Positions 7,375 through 15,847 of a DNA stretch of 57,683 nt are shown here, piece by piece; positions within the stretch are counted from its first letter, which is position 1, and every line of letters starts with the position of its first letter. The DNA is from Candidatus Aenigmatarchaeota archaeon (GTDB taxonomy: Archaea; Aenigmatarchaeota; Aenigmatarchaeia; JACPZZ01). The DNA is taken from assembly GCA_016180965.1 (NCBI GenBank), contig JACPAF010000003.1, positions 1 to 57,683 on the forward strand, written 5' to 3'. The notes below the pieces were generated by a model. That model had not been told where the DNA came from. It did not search any database and worked only from the letters and a program-made list of their open reading frames with translations. The translations under genes were made by a program, and so were the position numbers.

Positions 7375-7450
7375 GCAAACTGAAGCGGATTCCACGGCAA
7401 ACTGACGCATACATGGTATGCGTCTAGCTGCAGAATCTGCTTCTAGCTGC
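7375..7450. repeat. Nested pair of family 1 palindromes, 5' side of tRNA-Val
   Basis: The outer element has flanks GCAAACTG and CTAGCTGC and stem GAAGCGGATTC/GAATCTGCTTC (7382-7392 with 7433-7443, one G-U pair). In its loop sits a complete second element, 7397-7431, with identical flanks GCAAACTG and CTAGCTGC and stem ACGCATAC/GTATGCGT. The outer copy starts three bases from the tRNA-Val 5' end. This is direct evidence of one element inserted in another. Confidence 0.85.
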
Positions 7451-7501
7451 CCCGCTAGAACAGAAATACAACTTGCGACTTTAAATCATTTCCTTTAACT
7501 A

Positions 7502-7533
7502 AAAGCATACCGTATATCGTATCGGTATGCTTT
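7502..7533. repeat. Family 1 stem-loop with degenerate flanks
   Basis: AAAGCATACCG and CGGTATGCTTT form an 11-bp stem around a 10-base loop, TATATCGTAT. Stem and loop closely match copies at 16126-16157 and 47998-48029, but the flanks have changed (ACTA at the left, GGAGTT at the right). It lies about 45 bases upstream of the TATA box of the mevalonate operon. Confidence 0.75.
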
Positions 7534-7579
7534 GGAGTTAATAAGCCGGTTGGACAAAAAGTGTCTAGTCATACGTCAG

Positions 7580-7588
7580 TTATATATT
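7580..7588 (+). promoter_or_regulatory. TATA box of the mevalonate operon
   Basis: TTATATATT lies 23-31 bases before the ATG at 7611. That is the normal archaeal distance for a transcript beginning at or within a few bases of the start codon, and no ribosome-binding site is visible, so the mRNA is probably leaderless. Confidence 0.6.
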
Positions 7589-7610
7589 GCTTTTCGTTCA
7601 AACAGGGCTT

Positions 7611-8660
7611 ATGGTTGGCATAGTAGGCTACGGAGTTTACGTACCAAGATTTAGGATAAAGGTTGAGGACATAGCAAGAGTCTGGAACCGCAACGCAGAA
7701 TCGATAAAAAACGGGCTTGGGATCTTGGAAAAATCATTACCAGGCACGGACGAGGATACTGCGACGATATCTGTCGAGGCTGCGCGCAACGCTGTTCGGC
7801 ACGCAGGAATAAATCCTGTTGATATAGGCGCTGTTTTTGTCGGGTCTGAATCGCATCCATATGCTGTGAAGCCTACGTCAACGATTGTTGCTGAAGCCAT
7901 TGAAGCCACGCCGGTTATGACAGCAGCGGACACGGAATTTGCTTGCAAAGCCGGGACTGTTGCTATTCAAATGTGCATGGGGATGGCAGGCGCGAACATG
8001 ATAAAATACGGTTTGGCTATCGGCGCGGACACTGCTCAAGGAAGACCTGGGGACGCATTGGAGTACACAGCAGGCGCGGGCGGGGCAGCTTTCATTATCG
8101 GCAAAGACAACGTCATCGCGGAGATTGAAGACACATTTTCATTCACTACAGACACGCCAGATTTTTGGCGTCGAGATCTGGAGCATTTTCCCCAGCATGG
8201 ATCAAAGTTTACAGGTGAGCCGGCATATTTCCGCCATTTGACCGAGGCTGCGAAAGGCATGATGGAAAAGACCAAAACAACGCCAAACGATTTTGACCAT
8301 GTTGTATTCCACCAGCCTAACGAAAAGTTTCCGTTGCGCGCCGCTAAAATTTTAGGAATTCCGGCTGAAAAGTTAAGGCATTCATTGGTCGTTTCCAGAA
8401 TAGGCAACACATATTCGGGCGCATCGATGGTTGGCTTGGCATCGGTATTGGATTTTGCGAAAGCCGGCCAAAGGATTTTAGTGGTTTCATACGGTTCAGG
8501 AGCAGGTTCGGACGCTTTCGTAATTAAAACGACGCCCAAGATAGAAGAGAAAAGAAGCAGAATTGTCCCGTTTGAATATTATGCGAAAAACAAGGAGTAT
8601 GTAGATTACGCGATCTACCTGAAGCACAGGAAAACTATTGTGGGGATGACATCAGGATGA
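7611..8660 (+). CDS. mvaS: Hydroxymethylglutaryl-CoA synthase
   Basis: It condenses acetoacetyl-CoA with acetyl-CoA to HMG-CoA in the mevalonate pathway. This is the archaeal thiolase-fold form of 349 residues, with catalytic C112 in EFACKAGT, the glutamate region GSESHPYAVKPT (78-89) and a histidine in VVFHQPNEKFP. The ATG at 7611 is chosen because the protein then starts with the family's MVGIVGYGVYVPRFRI and the TATA box spacing fits; a TTG at 7587 is less likely. Its stop overlaps the thiolase start (ATGA). It leads a four-gene operon. Confidence 0.95.
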   Translation: MVGIVGYGVYVPRFRIKVEDIARVWNRNAESIKNGLGILEKSLPGTDEDTATISVEAARNAVRHAGINPVDIGAVFVGSESHPYAVKPTSTIVAEAIEATPVMTAADTEFACKAGTVAIQMCMGMAGANMIKYGLAIGADTAQGRPGDALEYTAGAGGAAFIIGKDNVIAEIEDTFSFTTDTPDFWRRDLEHFPQHGSKFTGEPAYFRHLTEAAKGMMEKTKTTPNDFDHVVFHQPNEKFPLRAAKILGIPAEKLRHSLVVSRIGNTYSGASMVGLASVLDFAKAGQRILVVSYGSGAGSDAFVIKTTPKIEEKRSRIVPFEYYAKNKEYVDYAIYLKHRKTIVGMTSG

Positions 8661-9823
8661 GAAAAGTTGCGGTTATCGGCGGCGGCCTTTCCAAATTCGG
8701 CGAACACTGGGATAAAGGTTTGAAAGAATTAATCGCAGAAGCGGGCGTTAATGCGATTGAAGATGCCAAAATTACCGGGAGGGAGATACAGGCCGTTTAC
8801 GGAGGCACGATGTCTGCGGGCGGATTTTCGAAACAAGAGCACATCGCCGCGCTGATAGCGGATCATATGGGATTAAATCCGCTGCCTGCTGTGCGCGTTG
8901 AAGCTGCTTGTGCATCCGGCGGTGTTGCGTTACGCCAAGCTTACATTTCTGTTGCGTCTGGTTTACACGACGTTGTAATCGTCGGCGGGGTTGAGAAGAT
9001 GACTGATGTCACAATTGGGGAAGCTACAACAATTTTAGGAGGAGCCTCAGATTACGAATGGGAAGTTTTTCATGGAGCCACATTTCCTGGGATATATGCG
9101 ATGATGGCAACGAGGCACATGCATGATTTCGGCACGACTGAAGAACAGATGGCCGCGGCGGCTGTTAAGAACCATGAGAACGGATCGAAAAACCCTTATG
9201 CACAATTCAGAAATAAGATAACTATCGAAGATGTGATGAAATCCGCGCCTGTTGCGCTTCCTTTGAAACTTTTAGACTGCTCTCCAATAACGGACGGGGC
9301 CGCGGCTGTTGTATTGGCGTCTGAGGAATTTGTAAAGAAGAACAAATGCAATCCTATATGGATTGCGGCTTCCGCCCAGGCAAGCGACACGCTTTCATTG
9401 CACGATAGGAAATCTCTAACAGAAATCAATTCTACCAAAGTCGCTGCAAAAGATGCGTTTACACAATCCGGGCTTGCGCCAAAGGATATTAATGTTGCCG
9501 AAGTTCACGATTGTTTCACGATAGCCGAGATAATGGCTATAGAGGATCTCGGATTTTTCAAGAAAGGCGAAGGCGGCAAGGCGACGGCTAACGGCGAGAC
9601 ATCATTGAATTCAAAAATTTCAGTCAATACGTCCGGCGGATTGAAAGCTTGCGGGCATCCTGTCGGAGCTACAGGAATAAAACAAGTTACAGAAATAATG
9701 TGGCAATTGCGAAACGAAGCCGGCGAGAGGCAAGTTAAGAATGCCAAATACGGATTGGCCCACAACGTCGGCGGTTCAGGCGGTACGTGCACTGTGCACA
9801 TATTTTCGAGGGATAGCAAATGA
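8657..9823 (+). CDS. Acetyl-CoA C-acetyltransferase (thiolase)
   Basis: It makes acetoacetyl-CoA from two acetyl-CoA. This 388-residue archaeal SCP-x-like thiolase has nucleophile C85 in EAACASGG, the histidine of VAEVHDCFT and the C-terminal CGHPVGATG with its general-base cysteine. It is translationally coupled at both ends: ATGA overlap with HMG-CoA synthase before it and with the DUF35 gene after it. In Methanothermococcus this trio forms one complex that channels acetoacetyl-CoA; the gene order here implies the same. Confidence 0.95.
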   Translation: MRKVAVIGGGLSKFGEHWDKGLKELIAEAGVNAIEDAKITGREIQAVYGGTMSAGGFSKQEHIAALIADHMGLNPLPAVRVEAACASGGVALRQAYISVASGLHDVVIVGGVEKMTDVTIGEATTILGGASDYEWEVFHGATFPGIYAMMATRHMHDFGTTEEQMAAAAVKNHENGSKNPYAQFRNKITIEDVMKSAPVALPLKLLDCSPITDGAAAVVLASEEFVKKNKCNPIWIAASAQASDTLSLHDRKSLTEINSTKVAAKDAFTQSGLAPKDINVAEVHDCFTIAEIMAIEDLGFFKKGEGGKATANGETSLNSKISVNTSGGLKACGHPVGATGIKQVTEIMWQLRNEAGERQVKNAKYGLAHNVGGSGGTCTVHIFSRDSK

Positions 9824-10218
9824 CAGGCATTGCAGCAACATGGAGACGAATGAAACATCGTTACAACCTTTTTGGGACCAAATGTGAGAATTGCAAAGGC
9901 GTTTATTTCCCTCCCAGGATCATTTGCCCTAATTGCAGAAGAAAGGGAAAGATGACTGATGAAAAATTAAGTGGCAAAGGCAAAATTATAACATTTTCCA
10001 TCGTACATGCTCCACCGGAAGGATACTCGCTGGAAATTCCTTATGTGTTGGCAATAATCGAACTGGCCGAGGGGTCCAGATTGACCGCCCAAGTAGTTGA
10101 CGTGAAACCTGATAAGGTGTCGATAGGCATGCCGGTTGAGATGGCTTTCCGCAAGTTGTTAGAACAGAATGCATATGACCTTATACATTACGGGTATAAG
10201 TTCAGGCCTGCGAAGTGA
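9820..10218 (+). CDS. DUF35 zinc-ribbon/OB-fold scaffold protein
   Basis: This 132-residue acyl-CoA-binding protein has a rubredoxin-like zinc ribbon, C22-x2-C25 and C36-x2-C39, followed by an OB-fold (about 50-125). In archaea it bridges thiolase and HMG-CoA synthase in a single complex with a shared CoA-binding site. It overlaps the thiolase stop by four bases and the HMG-CoA reductase start by four bases. It is not itself a catalyst as far as known. Confidence 0.92.
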   Translation: MTGIAATWRRMKHRYNLFGTKCENCKGVYFPPRIICPNCRRKGKMTDEKLSGKGKIITFSIVHAPPEGYSLEIPYVLAIIELAEGSRLTAQVVDVKPDKVSIGMPVEMAFRKLLEQNAYDLIHYGYKFRPAK

Positions 10219-11504
10219 ATAAAATGATTTCCAAAGAAGAGCTTCTGAAAAAACTGGAGAAAGGCGAATTGAGATTGCATGAACTTGAAAATATTATTTT
10301 TGAGAGTTTCGGTAAAAAAGATGGCAAGTGGGCTGAGTCGTGCGCGACAGCTAGTGAAATACGGTTGGCATTTGTAGAAAAAATCAAATCCAAGAAATTT
10401 TCTGGAATAAAAAATCATTTTGTTGATGCGGCTTTGAAACCGGGCGTCGTCGGAATCGAAAACCAGATCGGCGGGGCCGTGACGCCTTTGGGGATTGCAG
10501 GCCCCATTAAGATTTCAGGCGATTATGCAAAGGGAGAATTTTATCTGACTGTTGCGACGAATGAAGCGGCTTTGGTAGCCGGCTTGTCGCGCGGATGCAA
10601 AGCCATTAACGAGAGCGGCGGCGCGGTTACGATGATAACGCGTAATTGGATGACGCGGGCGCCTGTGCTTGACCTTGGTTCTGCATCGAAAGCGAGGGAG
10701 CTTGCGAATGCGGTTAACCACGACGAACAATTTTATCAAAAAATAAAGACTGCCGCAGAATCAGAGTCCACGGTCTCGAAACTTGATTTCATTGAAACGT
10801 TCCAGTTGGGAAAGAAAGTGTGGCTGCGTTTCGCATTCGAGACTGGCGACAGCATGGGAATGAACTCGGTTACGAAATATTCGGCGAATGCGGTCAAGGA
10901 AATAAAGAAAAAATTCCCGGGCGCTAAATTGATAGCGCTGTCGGGCAACATGTGCTCTGATAAGAAGTCAAACCATACAAATATTATACTGGGTCGAGGC
11001 AAAGCTGTTGAGGCGGAGGTTGTGATAAAAAAAGAAGTGCTGGAAAAGATATACAAAACCGATGCGCGCACGATCGAGAAGATAAATTTCACGAAGAATT
11101 ACCAGGGATCGGCTTTGTCTGGCACGATGGGCGGTTTCAATGCGAATGCAGCGAATGCTGTGGCAGCGCTTTTCTTAGCTACGGGCCAGGACGCTGCGCA
11201 GGTTGTTGAATCTTCATCGTGTTTTGTGACTGCTGAAGACCAGAATGGGGATTTATATTTTTCCGTGTCGATGCCAAACCTTGAAGTTGCAACCGTGGGC
11301 GGCGGAACGAATTATGCTACTGCTAAAGATTGCCTTGAAATCCTGGGATGCGTGGGCGCCGGAAAAAATCCGGGTGACAATTCGAAAAAGCTGGCTGAAA
11401 TAATAGCCGTTTCTGTGCTTGCGCAGGAATTGAACTTGCTGGGCGCTTTGGCAAACGAGTACGAATTGGCGGAGTCGCATATCAGGATGGCTAGGGGAAA
11501 ATAA
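10215..11504 (+). CDS. hmgA: Hydroxymethylglutaryl-CoA reductase, class I
   Basis: It reduces HMG-CoA to mevalonate with NADPH. At 429 residues it is typical for archaea. Visible are the catalytic glutamate E117 in TNEAALVAG, the cofactor motif GDSMGMN, the lysine in SDKK and the GQDAAQVVESS signature. The GTG start overlaps the DUF35 stop; an ATG three codons later is the alternative. This last gene of the operon completes the route from acetyl-CoA to mevalonate. The later kinases and decarboxylase are not in this window. It meets the E1-like gene tail to tail. Confidence 0.95.
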   Translation: MNKMISKEELLKKLEKGELRLHELENIIFESFGKKDGKWAESCATASEIRLAFVEKIKSKKFSGIKNHFVDAALKPGVVGIENQIGGAVTPLGIAGPIKISGDYAKGEFYLTVATNEAALVAGLSRGCKAINESGGAVTMITRNWMTRAPVLDLGSASKARELANAVNHDEQFYQKIKTAAESESTVSKLDFIETFQLGKKVWLRFAFETGDSMGMNSVTKYSANAVKEIKKKFPGAKLIALSGNMCSDKKSNHTNIILGRGKAVEAEVVIKKEVLEKIYKTDARTIEKINFTKNYQGSALSGTMGGFNANAANAVAALFLATGQDAAQVVESSSCFVTAEDQNGDLYFSVSMPNLEVATVGGGTNYATAKDCLEILGCVGAGKNPGDNSKKLAEIIAVSVLAQELNLLGALANEYELAESHIRMARGK

Positions 11505-12497
11505 TCATATTAAAACTATTTTTTTGAATATTTTTTCAGATTCTGATTTGTCGATGTTTTTTGATATCACTCTTCCGTCGTTGAATATTGTCAATTCTTT
11601 TTTGCCGTGAACCGAACGCAGAAGAAATTCATTTTTATTTTTTACCAAAAAACCTTTTGGAAGCCTCATTTTTGCGCCTTCTAGATCGAGTTTAATTTTC
11701 GAAGATGGGTGTATGTGGTAAGAGTTATCGCCGCACAATGCGGTTGTGTTTGAAATTGGCCTGTTGAGCATATCGAATTTCTTCAGCGAACAGGCTTCGC
11801 ACGCAGGGTCTTTTTCAACGATAAAATTTTTTATTGACATATTTTTTAAATTAGCGTTCAATAGCCTGCCGGATAGTGGAGGTTTTTCGCCTGTTAGATA
11901 CAATAACGCCTCGTTGGCCTGGATAGCTGAGATTAACGATGTTATCGTATTCGTTACGCCCGAAGTTTCGCACGTTTCGATTTCCGAAGGCGCGTTTTTG
12001 ATGAAGCATTTTAGACAATTTTTAGCCGGGTCTATGAAACTTGCATAGCCTTCGTTGCGTATGGCTGAACCATAAATCCACGGCACGCCCAATTTAACAC
12101 ACACTTCGTTCAAAAGGAAGCGCGAAGACATGTTGTCCAAACCGTCGATGACAAGGTCAAATCCTTCGATTAAGTTTTTTGCGTTAATCGGGTTGAAATC
12201 TGTTATCTCAAATTCTATCTTAATCGATGAATTGATTTTTTTTAATTTTTCCGCAAGTTGGGCAGATTTGGGTTTGTCAATGTCATCTTCGTCGAACAAT
12301 CTTTGTCGTTGTAAATTGGATAATTCAACAAAGTCGCGGTCTACGATCTTGATGCGATTAACGCCGGCGCGTGTTAACAATTCTGCGGACGACGATCCCA
12401 ATGCGCCGCAGCCTATGATGCAAACACTGGATCTTCCTATTTTTTCCTGTTTTTTACTTCCCAAATGGGCGATTTGCCTCGAATAGCGATTTTCCAT
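11505..12497 (-). CDS. ThiF/MoeB/HesA-family E1-like adenylyltransferase
   Basis: This enzyme adenylates the C-terminal glycine of a ubiquitin-like sulfur carrier. The Rossmann ATP-binding loop GCGALGS is at 29-35, with the arginines of LQRQRLF after it. The zinc cysteines lie in CLKCF and CEAC, and a candidate catalytic cysteine in ETCETSGV. The first 245 residues are MoeB/ThiF-like. The last 85 form an extension I do not recognise, ending in alternating strands that could be a small carrier-like or rhodanese-replacing domain. No MoaD/ThiS/SAMP gene was seen nearby, so the partner is unknown. Confidence 0.85.
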   Translation of the reverse strand: MENRYSRQIAHLGSKKQEKIGRSSVCIIGCGALGSSSAELLTRAGVNRIKIVDRDFVELSNLQRQRLFDEDDIDKPKSAQLAEKLKKINSSIKIEFEITDFNPINAKNLIEGFDLVIDGLDNMSSRFLLNEVCVKLGVPWIYGSAIRNEGYASFIDPAKNCLKCFIKNAPSEIETCETSGVTNTITSLISAIQANEALLYLTGEKPPLSGRLLNANLKNMSIKNFIVEKDPACEACSLKKFDMLNRPISNTTALCGDNSYHIHPSSKIKLDLEGAKMRLPKGFLVKNKNEFLLRSVHGKKELTIFNDGRVISKNIDKSESEKIFKKIVLI

Positions 12498-12550
12498 GAG
12501 TTAGAATGTGATTGATATGCATTTAAAAGTTTTATACCTTTTGTTTAGTT

Positions 12551-13231
12551 ATGGTTAAATCGCGCACGTTATCGGCTACTGGAAAGGATGTTGTTCAGGT
12601 TATTGAACAGTGGCAGGTTTATTTGAAAAGAAAGGGAGAAGCGGACCCTTTAATCGGCAGACGGGGCATAGTTGGTTCAAAGCTTGCGCCCGACTATGAA
12701 TTGCCTCCATTTGAAACAAGGACGGTGATGTTTTCACTTGTTGAAGGGGTTGCGCCTGAACTGGTAGAATTGGGTAAGTTGGTTGATGCAAAACGCCCGC
12801 ATGTTTATGTCGAAGGCGTGAGAGAACCTGGAAACGATTCAAATGATTGTTCAGTGTTTTTTGACGAATTGTATTCGCAGGCGCCGCCTTCCATGTTGAA
12901 AAATCCAGACAAGATAATTCCTTACAATCTTATTGGCAGCGTTCATAGCGGCAGCCGTTTTGTTTTGCGTGTTTATGCGGCGAACGATCTGGACATTACC
13001 GGAAAGGTTTTTGAAGACATTGACGCTAAGGATGTTATTGTTTTCAAGGATTGGTATGGGTCACACAAATCGATGACCGTGAGAAGCGGTTGGAGGACAT
13101 TGAGACATGTGCCATTCGCGGGTGTAATTCACAGCGATAAACACCCATACATAGCACCTTCAACCAGCAGTGAAATAGAAATTGTGTATAACGGTTTTGT
13201 GCACGCAGTTTCGGCATTGTCCAAATTGTGA
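12551..13231 (+). CDS. Hypothetical protein
   Basis: This 226-residue soluble protein matches no family I know. It is rich in beta-strand-like segments (for example TVMFSLVEGV and SRFVLRVYAA) with few cysteines and no membrane segment. The run HSDKHPYIAPSTSSEIEIVY near the C-terminus looks ordered. It is divergent from the E1-like gene, with a 53-base AT-rich gap, and followed after 39 bases by a CoA-binding protein on the same strand. Confidence 0.5.
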   Translation: MVKSRTLSATGKDVVQVIEQWQVYLKRKGEADPLIGRRGIVGSKLAPDYELPPFETRTVMFSLVEGVAPELVELGKLVDAKRPHVYVEGVREPGNDSNDCSVFFDELYSQAPPSMLKNPDKIIPYNLIGSVHSGSRFVLRVYAANDLDITGKVFEDIDAKDVIVFKDWYGSHKSMTVRSGWRTLRHVPFAGVIHSDKHPYIAPSTSSEIEIVYNGFVHAVSALSKL

Positions 13232-13270
13232 AATTCATCATCTTAAATCAATTCGCTGGCAATTAATTTC

Positions 13271-13699
13271 ATGGATCCGGCTCAAATTCTCAGGAAATAC
13301 CAGGTTATCGCGGTAATAGGCTGTTCGCGCGATGTTACGAAGGACGCTCACACGGTTCCAGCGTACCTGAAATCGAAAGGCTACCGGGTTGTTCCGATAA
13401 ACCCGTCCGGTGAAGACATATTGGGCGAGAAATCCTACAAAACGCTTGCCGAGATCCCGTACGGACTAAAGGATAAAATTGAGGTTGTTGACATATTCAG
13501 GCCTTCTTCCGAACTTTTGGGAATTATACAGTCGATAATCAAGGAGAAACGAAACCTTCCGGCACTAAAAGTAATATGGACTCAGCTGGGTATACAGGAC
13601 GATGCCGTGAAATCGATAGCGGAACAAAACGGGTTTATTTTTGTCCAAAACCGATGCATGATGCGGGATTACAAGGCTAAAATTTCCTTTTCCACTTGA
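13271..13699 (+). CDS. CoA-binding Rossmann protein (YccU-like)
   Basis: This 142-residue single-domain protein is of the CoA-binding-2 family. The nucleotide loop is VIGCSRDVTKDAHTVPAYL (about 16-34), then GYRVVPINPSGEDILG, VVDIFRPSS and VIWTQLGIQ, all in the expected order. Family members bind CoA or a disulfide of it, but their role is not established. Its 3' end overlaps the convergent cysS gene by 23 bases, so the last residues are constrained by two frames. Confidence 0.88.
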   Translation: MDPAQILRKYQVIAVIGCSRDVTKDAHTVPAYLKSKGYRVVPINPSGEDILGEKSYKTLAEIPYGLKDKIEVVDIFRPSSELLGIIQSIIKEKRNLPALKVIWTQLGIQDDAVKSIAEQNGFIFVQNRCMMRDYKAKISFST

Positions 13700-15053
13700 C
13701 ACCGTTTTTTGTATCTTCCAGGACTATTCCCATTTTTTCGAGTTTAACCCTTACAGCGTCCGCTTTTTTGTAATCCTTTTTTTTGCGTGCAATTTCGCGT
13801 TCGTCAATGAGTTTTTTTACATCCTCCGATATTTCCGGTGGGGCGTAATTTTTCAATATGCCGAAGATATTGCACATTTCCATTAAGGTTGTTCCCAATA
13901 AATCCTTTGAATTTTTACTTATTTTTTTCCCGGTGGACGCGAATTTGTTAACAAGATCAATGAGTTCAAAAATGGACGATATTGCGTACGGTGTGTTGAA
14001 GTCATCGTCCATGTGTTCTAAGAATGTTCTTTTTATCCGTTCGATTTCAGCCTGCAATCCGTCGTCTTCCTTCCCCTTTTCTATATTTTTCAAAACTGAG
14101 AGGGTGTTGTAAAGAGTTTCCAGCGTGTTTTTAGTTTGTTTAAGGTTGTTTTCGTCGAAGTTTATCGGACTCCGGTAATGGGACATTGCAAAGAATAGGC
14201 GAATAACCTCCGGGTCATGCTTTTTTACTGCGTCTTTTATTGTGATAAAATTACCGAGTGATTTTGACATTTTTTCGCTGTTTACCAAAAGAAACCCTGT
14301 ATGTGTCCATATACGGACCATCGGTTTTTTTCCCGATACGGATTCCATCTGGGCTATCTCCGCTTCGTGGTGCGGGAATATCAAATCTATTGCGCCGCCA
14401 TGAATGTCGTATTGCGTGCCTAAATATTTTTCCGATATTGCCGTGTCTTCTATGTGCCAGCCCGGCCTGCCGAAGCCAAAGGGCGAATCCCAGCCCAGTT
14501 CCGTTTTATCTTTTCTTTTCCATAATGAAAAATCGTGCGGATGTTTTTTGGTCGTATCGGGTTCGATCCTGTGTTTTTTTAATTCCTCTGTGTTCTGGTG
14601 TGATAATTTCCCGTAATCGTCGAATTTAGTTATGTCGAAATAAACCCCTGTAGCGGTTTCGTATGCGAATTTCTTTTTAACCAGCCTTTGGATTTGATCT
14701 ATTATTTCGGCTATGTGTTCGGAGGCGCGCGCGAATTTGTCTATGGTGTCTATACCAAGCGTTTTCAAGTCTTCCATGAATGCCTTTTCAAATTGTGCTG
14801 CGATTTGTTTCGGGTCTTTTTTCGTTTCGATTGCCCGGCTTATTATTTTGTCGTCAACGTCGGTTATGTTCATGAGGAAAAACAAGTTGTAGTTGCGGTA
14901 ACGAAGATACTTTGCAATAATATCGTAAGCTATGTATGTGCGGGCATGGCCTAGGTGGGAATTATCGTAAACTGTCGGGCCGCAGACGAACATCTTTACG
15001 TCTTTTTTTTCAAATCCTTCCTTTTCTTTTGACAGGGTGTTGAATATTTTCAT
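13677..15053 (-). CDS. cysS: Cysteinyl-tRNA synthetase
   Basis: This class I synthetase of 458 residues charges tRNA-Cys. The zinc ligand C24 is in FVCGPTVYD, the HIGH motif is HLGH (33-36), HGGAIDLIFPHHE supplies further zinc and cysteine contacts, and the KMSKS loop is EKMSKSLGN. The C-terminal anticodon-binding part is shortened, as in other small archaeal CysRS. Its start overlaps the stop of the Nudix gene by four bases, so the two are co-transcribed. An intron-containing tRNA-Cys gene lies about 470 bases away on the same strand. Confidence 0.95.
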   Translation of the reverse strand: MKIFNTLSKEKEGFEKKDVKMFVCGPTVYDNSHLGHARTYIAYDIIAKYLRYRNYNLFFLMNITDVDDKIISRAIETKKDPKQIAAQFEKAFMEDLKTLGIDTIDKFARASEHIAEIIDQIQRLVKKKFAYETATGVYFDITKFDDYGKLSHQNTEELKKHRIEPDTTKKHPHDFSLWKRKDKTELGWDSPFGFGRPGWHIEDTAISEKYLGTQYDIHGGAIDLIFPHHEAEIAQMESVSGKKPMVRIWTHTGFLLVNSEKMSKSLGNFITIKDAVKKHDPEVIRLFFAMSHYRSPINFDENNLKQTKNTLETLYNTLSVLKNIEKGKEDDGLQAEIERIKRTFLEHMDDDFNTPYAISSIFELIDLVNKFASTGKKISKNSKDLLGTTLMEMCNIFGILKNYAPPEISEDVKKLIDEREIARKKKDYKKADAVRVKLEKMGIVLEDTKNGVKWKRKF

Positions 15054-15454
15054 AACATTCCTCGTTCTATCATGAAAGGAAGTATCTTGTGTTTTGTTAT
15101 TTCCGAGATTATTTCAGATGTGGTTGTTTCCAATTCTTTTCTGGTAAACCATTTTAATTCCTCTATCTCGCCTGTTGCGACAGGATCCCTTTCTAATTCG
15201 CCTGCGTAGGCGCGTATGTGTATAATCTTTTCAGGTCCGTCGTTATAAACGAACTCGTTAAGAAATTTCAACGTGCTTTCTTTGGCCTTTGTCCCGACTT
15301 CTTCAATTAACTCCCGCTGGAGGCATTGTAGATCCGTTTCGCCGTTTTCAAATTTACCCCCAACAGTCAGGAAGCGATTTTCTCCGAATTCACGGGATAG
15401 CAGCAGTTTATTGTTCTTAACCAGCAACAACGCGCATTTGTGTATAACCCTCAT
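15050..15454 (-). CDS. Nudix hydrolase
   Basis: This 134-residue protein has a complete Nudix box: G33-x5-E39-x7-R47-E-L-x-E51-E52-x-G54, which binds magnesium and hydrolyses a nucleoside diphosphate linked to another group. The family's beta-grasp-like core fills the rest. The substrate cannot be read from sequence; a house-cleaning role on oxidised nucleotides is typical. It is coupled to cysS downstream. Confidence 0.9.
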   Translation of the reverse strand: MRVIHKCALLLVKNNKLLLSREFGENRFLTVGGKFENGETDLQCLQRELIEEVGTKAKESTLKFLNEFVYNDGPEKIIHIRAYAGELERDPVATGEIEELKWFTRKELETTTSEIISEITKHKILPFMIERGML

Positions 15455-15525
15455 TCAATCACTATTAGAATTTGAAACATAAGGAATTAAACTTATTTTC
15501 TTGGGAACAGGCGACTCCCCAATAT

Positions 15526-15636
15526 AGCTCGGAGGGAGAGTCGAACTCCCCTTTGACGCTGTCCGCAATTTTTGATCGACCTTTTTTCTAAAAAGGTCGT
15601 CTGCAGGCGCCCACATAGCCGATCTGTCATCCGAGC
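15526..15636 (-). tRNA. tRNA-Cys(GCA) with anticodon-loop intron
   Basis: The acceptor is GCTCGGA/TCCGAGC with U73, the Cys identity base. The anticodon stem is GGCGC/GCGTC and the loop CTGCAG plus A38, anticodon GCA. The T-arm is GGGAG-TTCGACT-CTCCC. A 40-nt intron (15561-15600) follows position 37. The D-stem is short with a G-G mismatch. Exon CUGC pairs with intron GCGG, with bulges AGA and ACA, a regular bulge-helix-bulge. Confidence 0.9.
15561..15600 (-). other. tRNA-Cys intron formed by a family 3 hairpin
   Basis: On the tRNA strand the intron is a CGACCTTTTT/AAAAAGGTCG stem followed by ATCAAAAATT and then the BHB strand GCGG. The same stem type followed by AxCAAAA recurs at 40630, 41698, 42851 and 47916, next to protein genes. 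The intron therefore seems to be a member of a dispersed hairpin family different from family 1. Confidence 0.75.
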
Positions 15637-15644
15637 TTTTGCAA

Positions 15645-15677
15645 CCGAAATAGGCGCTTGATATGCGTCCATTTCGG
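15645..15677. repeat. Family 1-related palindrome, 5' side of tRNA-Cys
   Basis: CCGAAATAGGCGC pairs with GCGTCCATTTCGG with one mismatch and one G-U pair. The flank GACCGAAA (minus strand) matches the intron of tRNA-Leu rather than the commoner AACTGAA flank. It ends eight bases from the tRNA-Cys 5' end, in the tRNA leader. Confidence 0.65.
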
Positions 15678-15773
15678 TCTAACACGACCACTATCTTTTC
15701 CTTAGTAGTCAGTACGATAATAAAAACATCAGTTCACACTTTTTTTGACCGATTTTTTTGTAAAAATGTTATT

Positions 15774-15846
15774 TGCGGCGGCCGGGATTTGAACCCGGGT
15801 TTTGAACTTGGCAAGCTCATGTCTTACCAGGCTGGACCACCGCCGC
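15774..15846 (-). tRNA. tRNA-Gly(GCC)
   Basis: An uninterrupted 73-nt cloverleaf. The acceptor is GCGGCGG/CCGCCGC with A73, the D-arm GGTCC-AGCCTGGTAA-GAC, the anticodon stem TGAGC/GTTCA with loop TTGCCAA (GCC), and the T-arm CCGGG-TTCAAAT-CCCGG. A family 1 palindrome abuts its 5' end with one base between. No CCA is encoded. Confidence 0.95.
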
Positions 15847-15847
15847 A

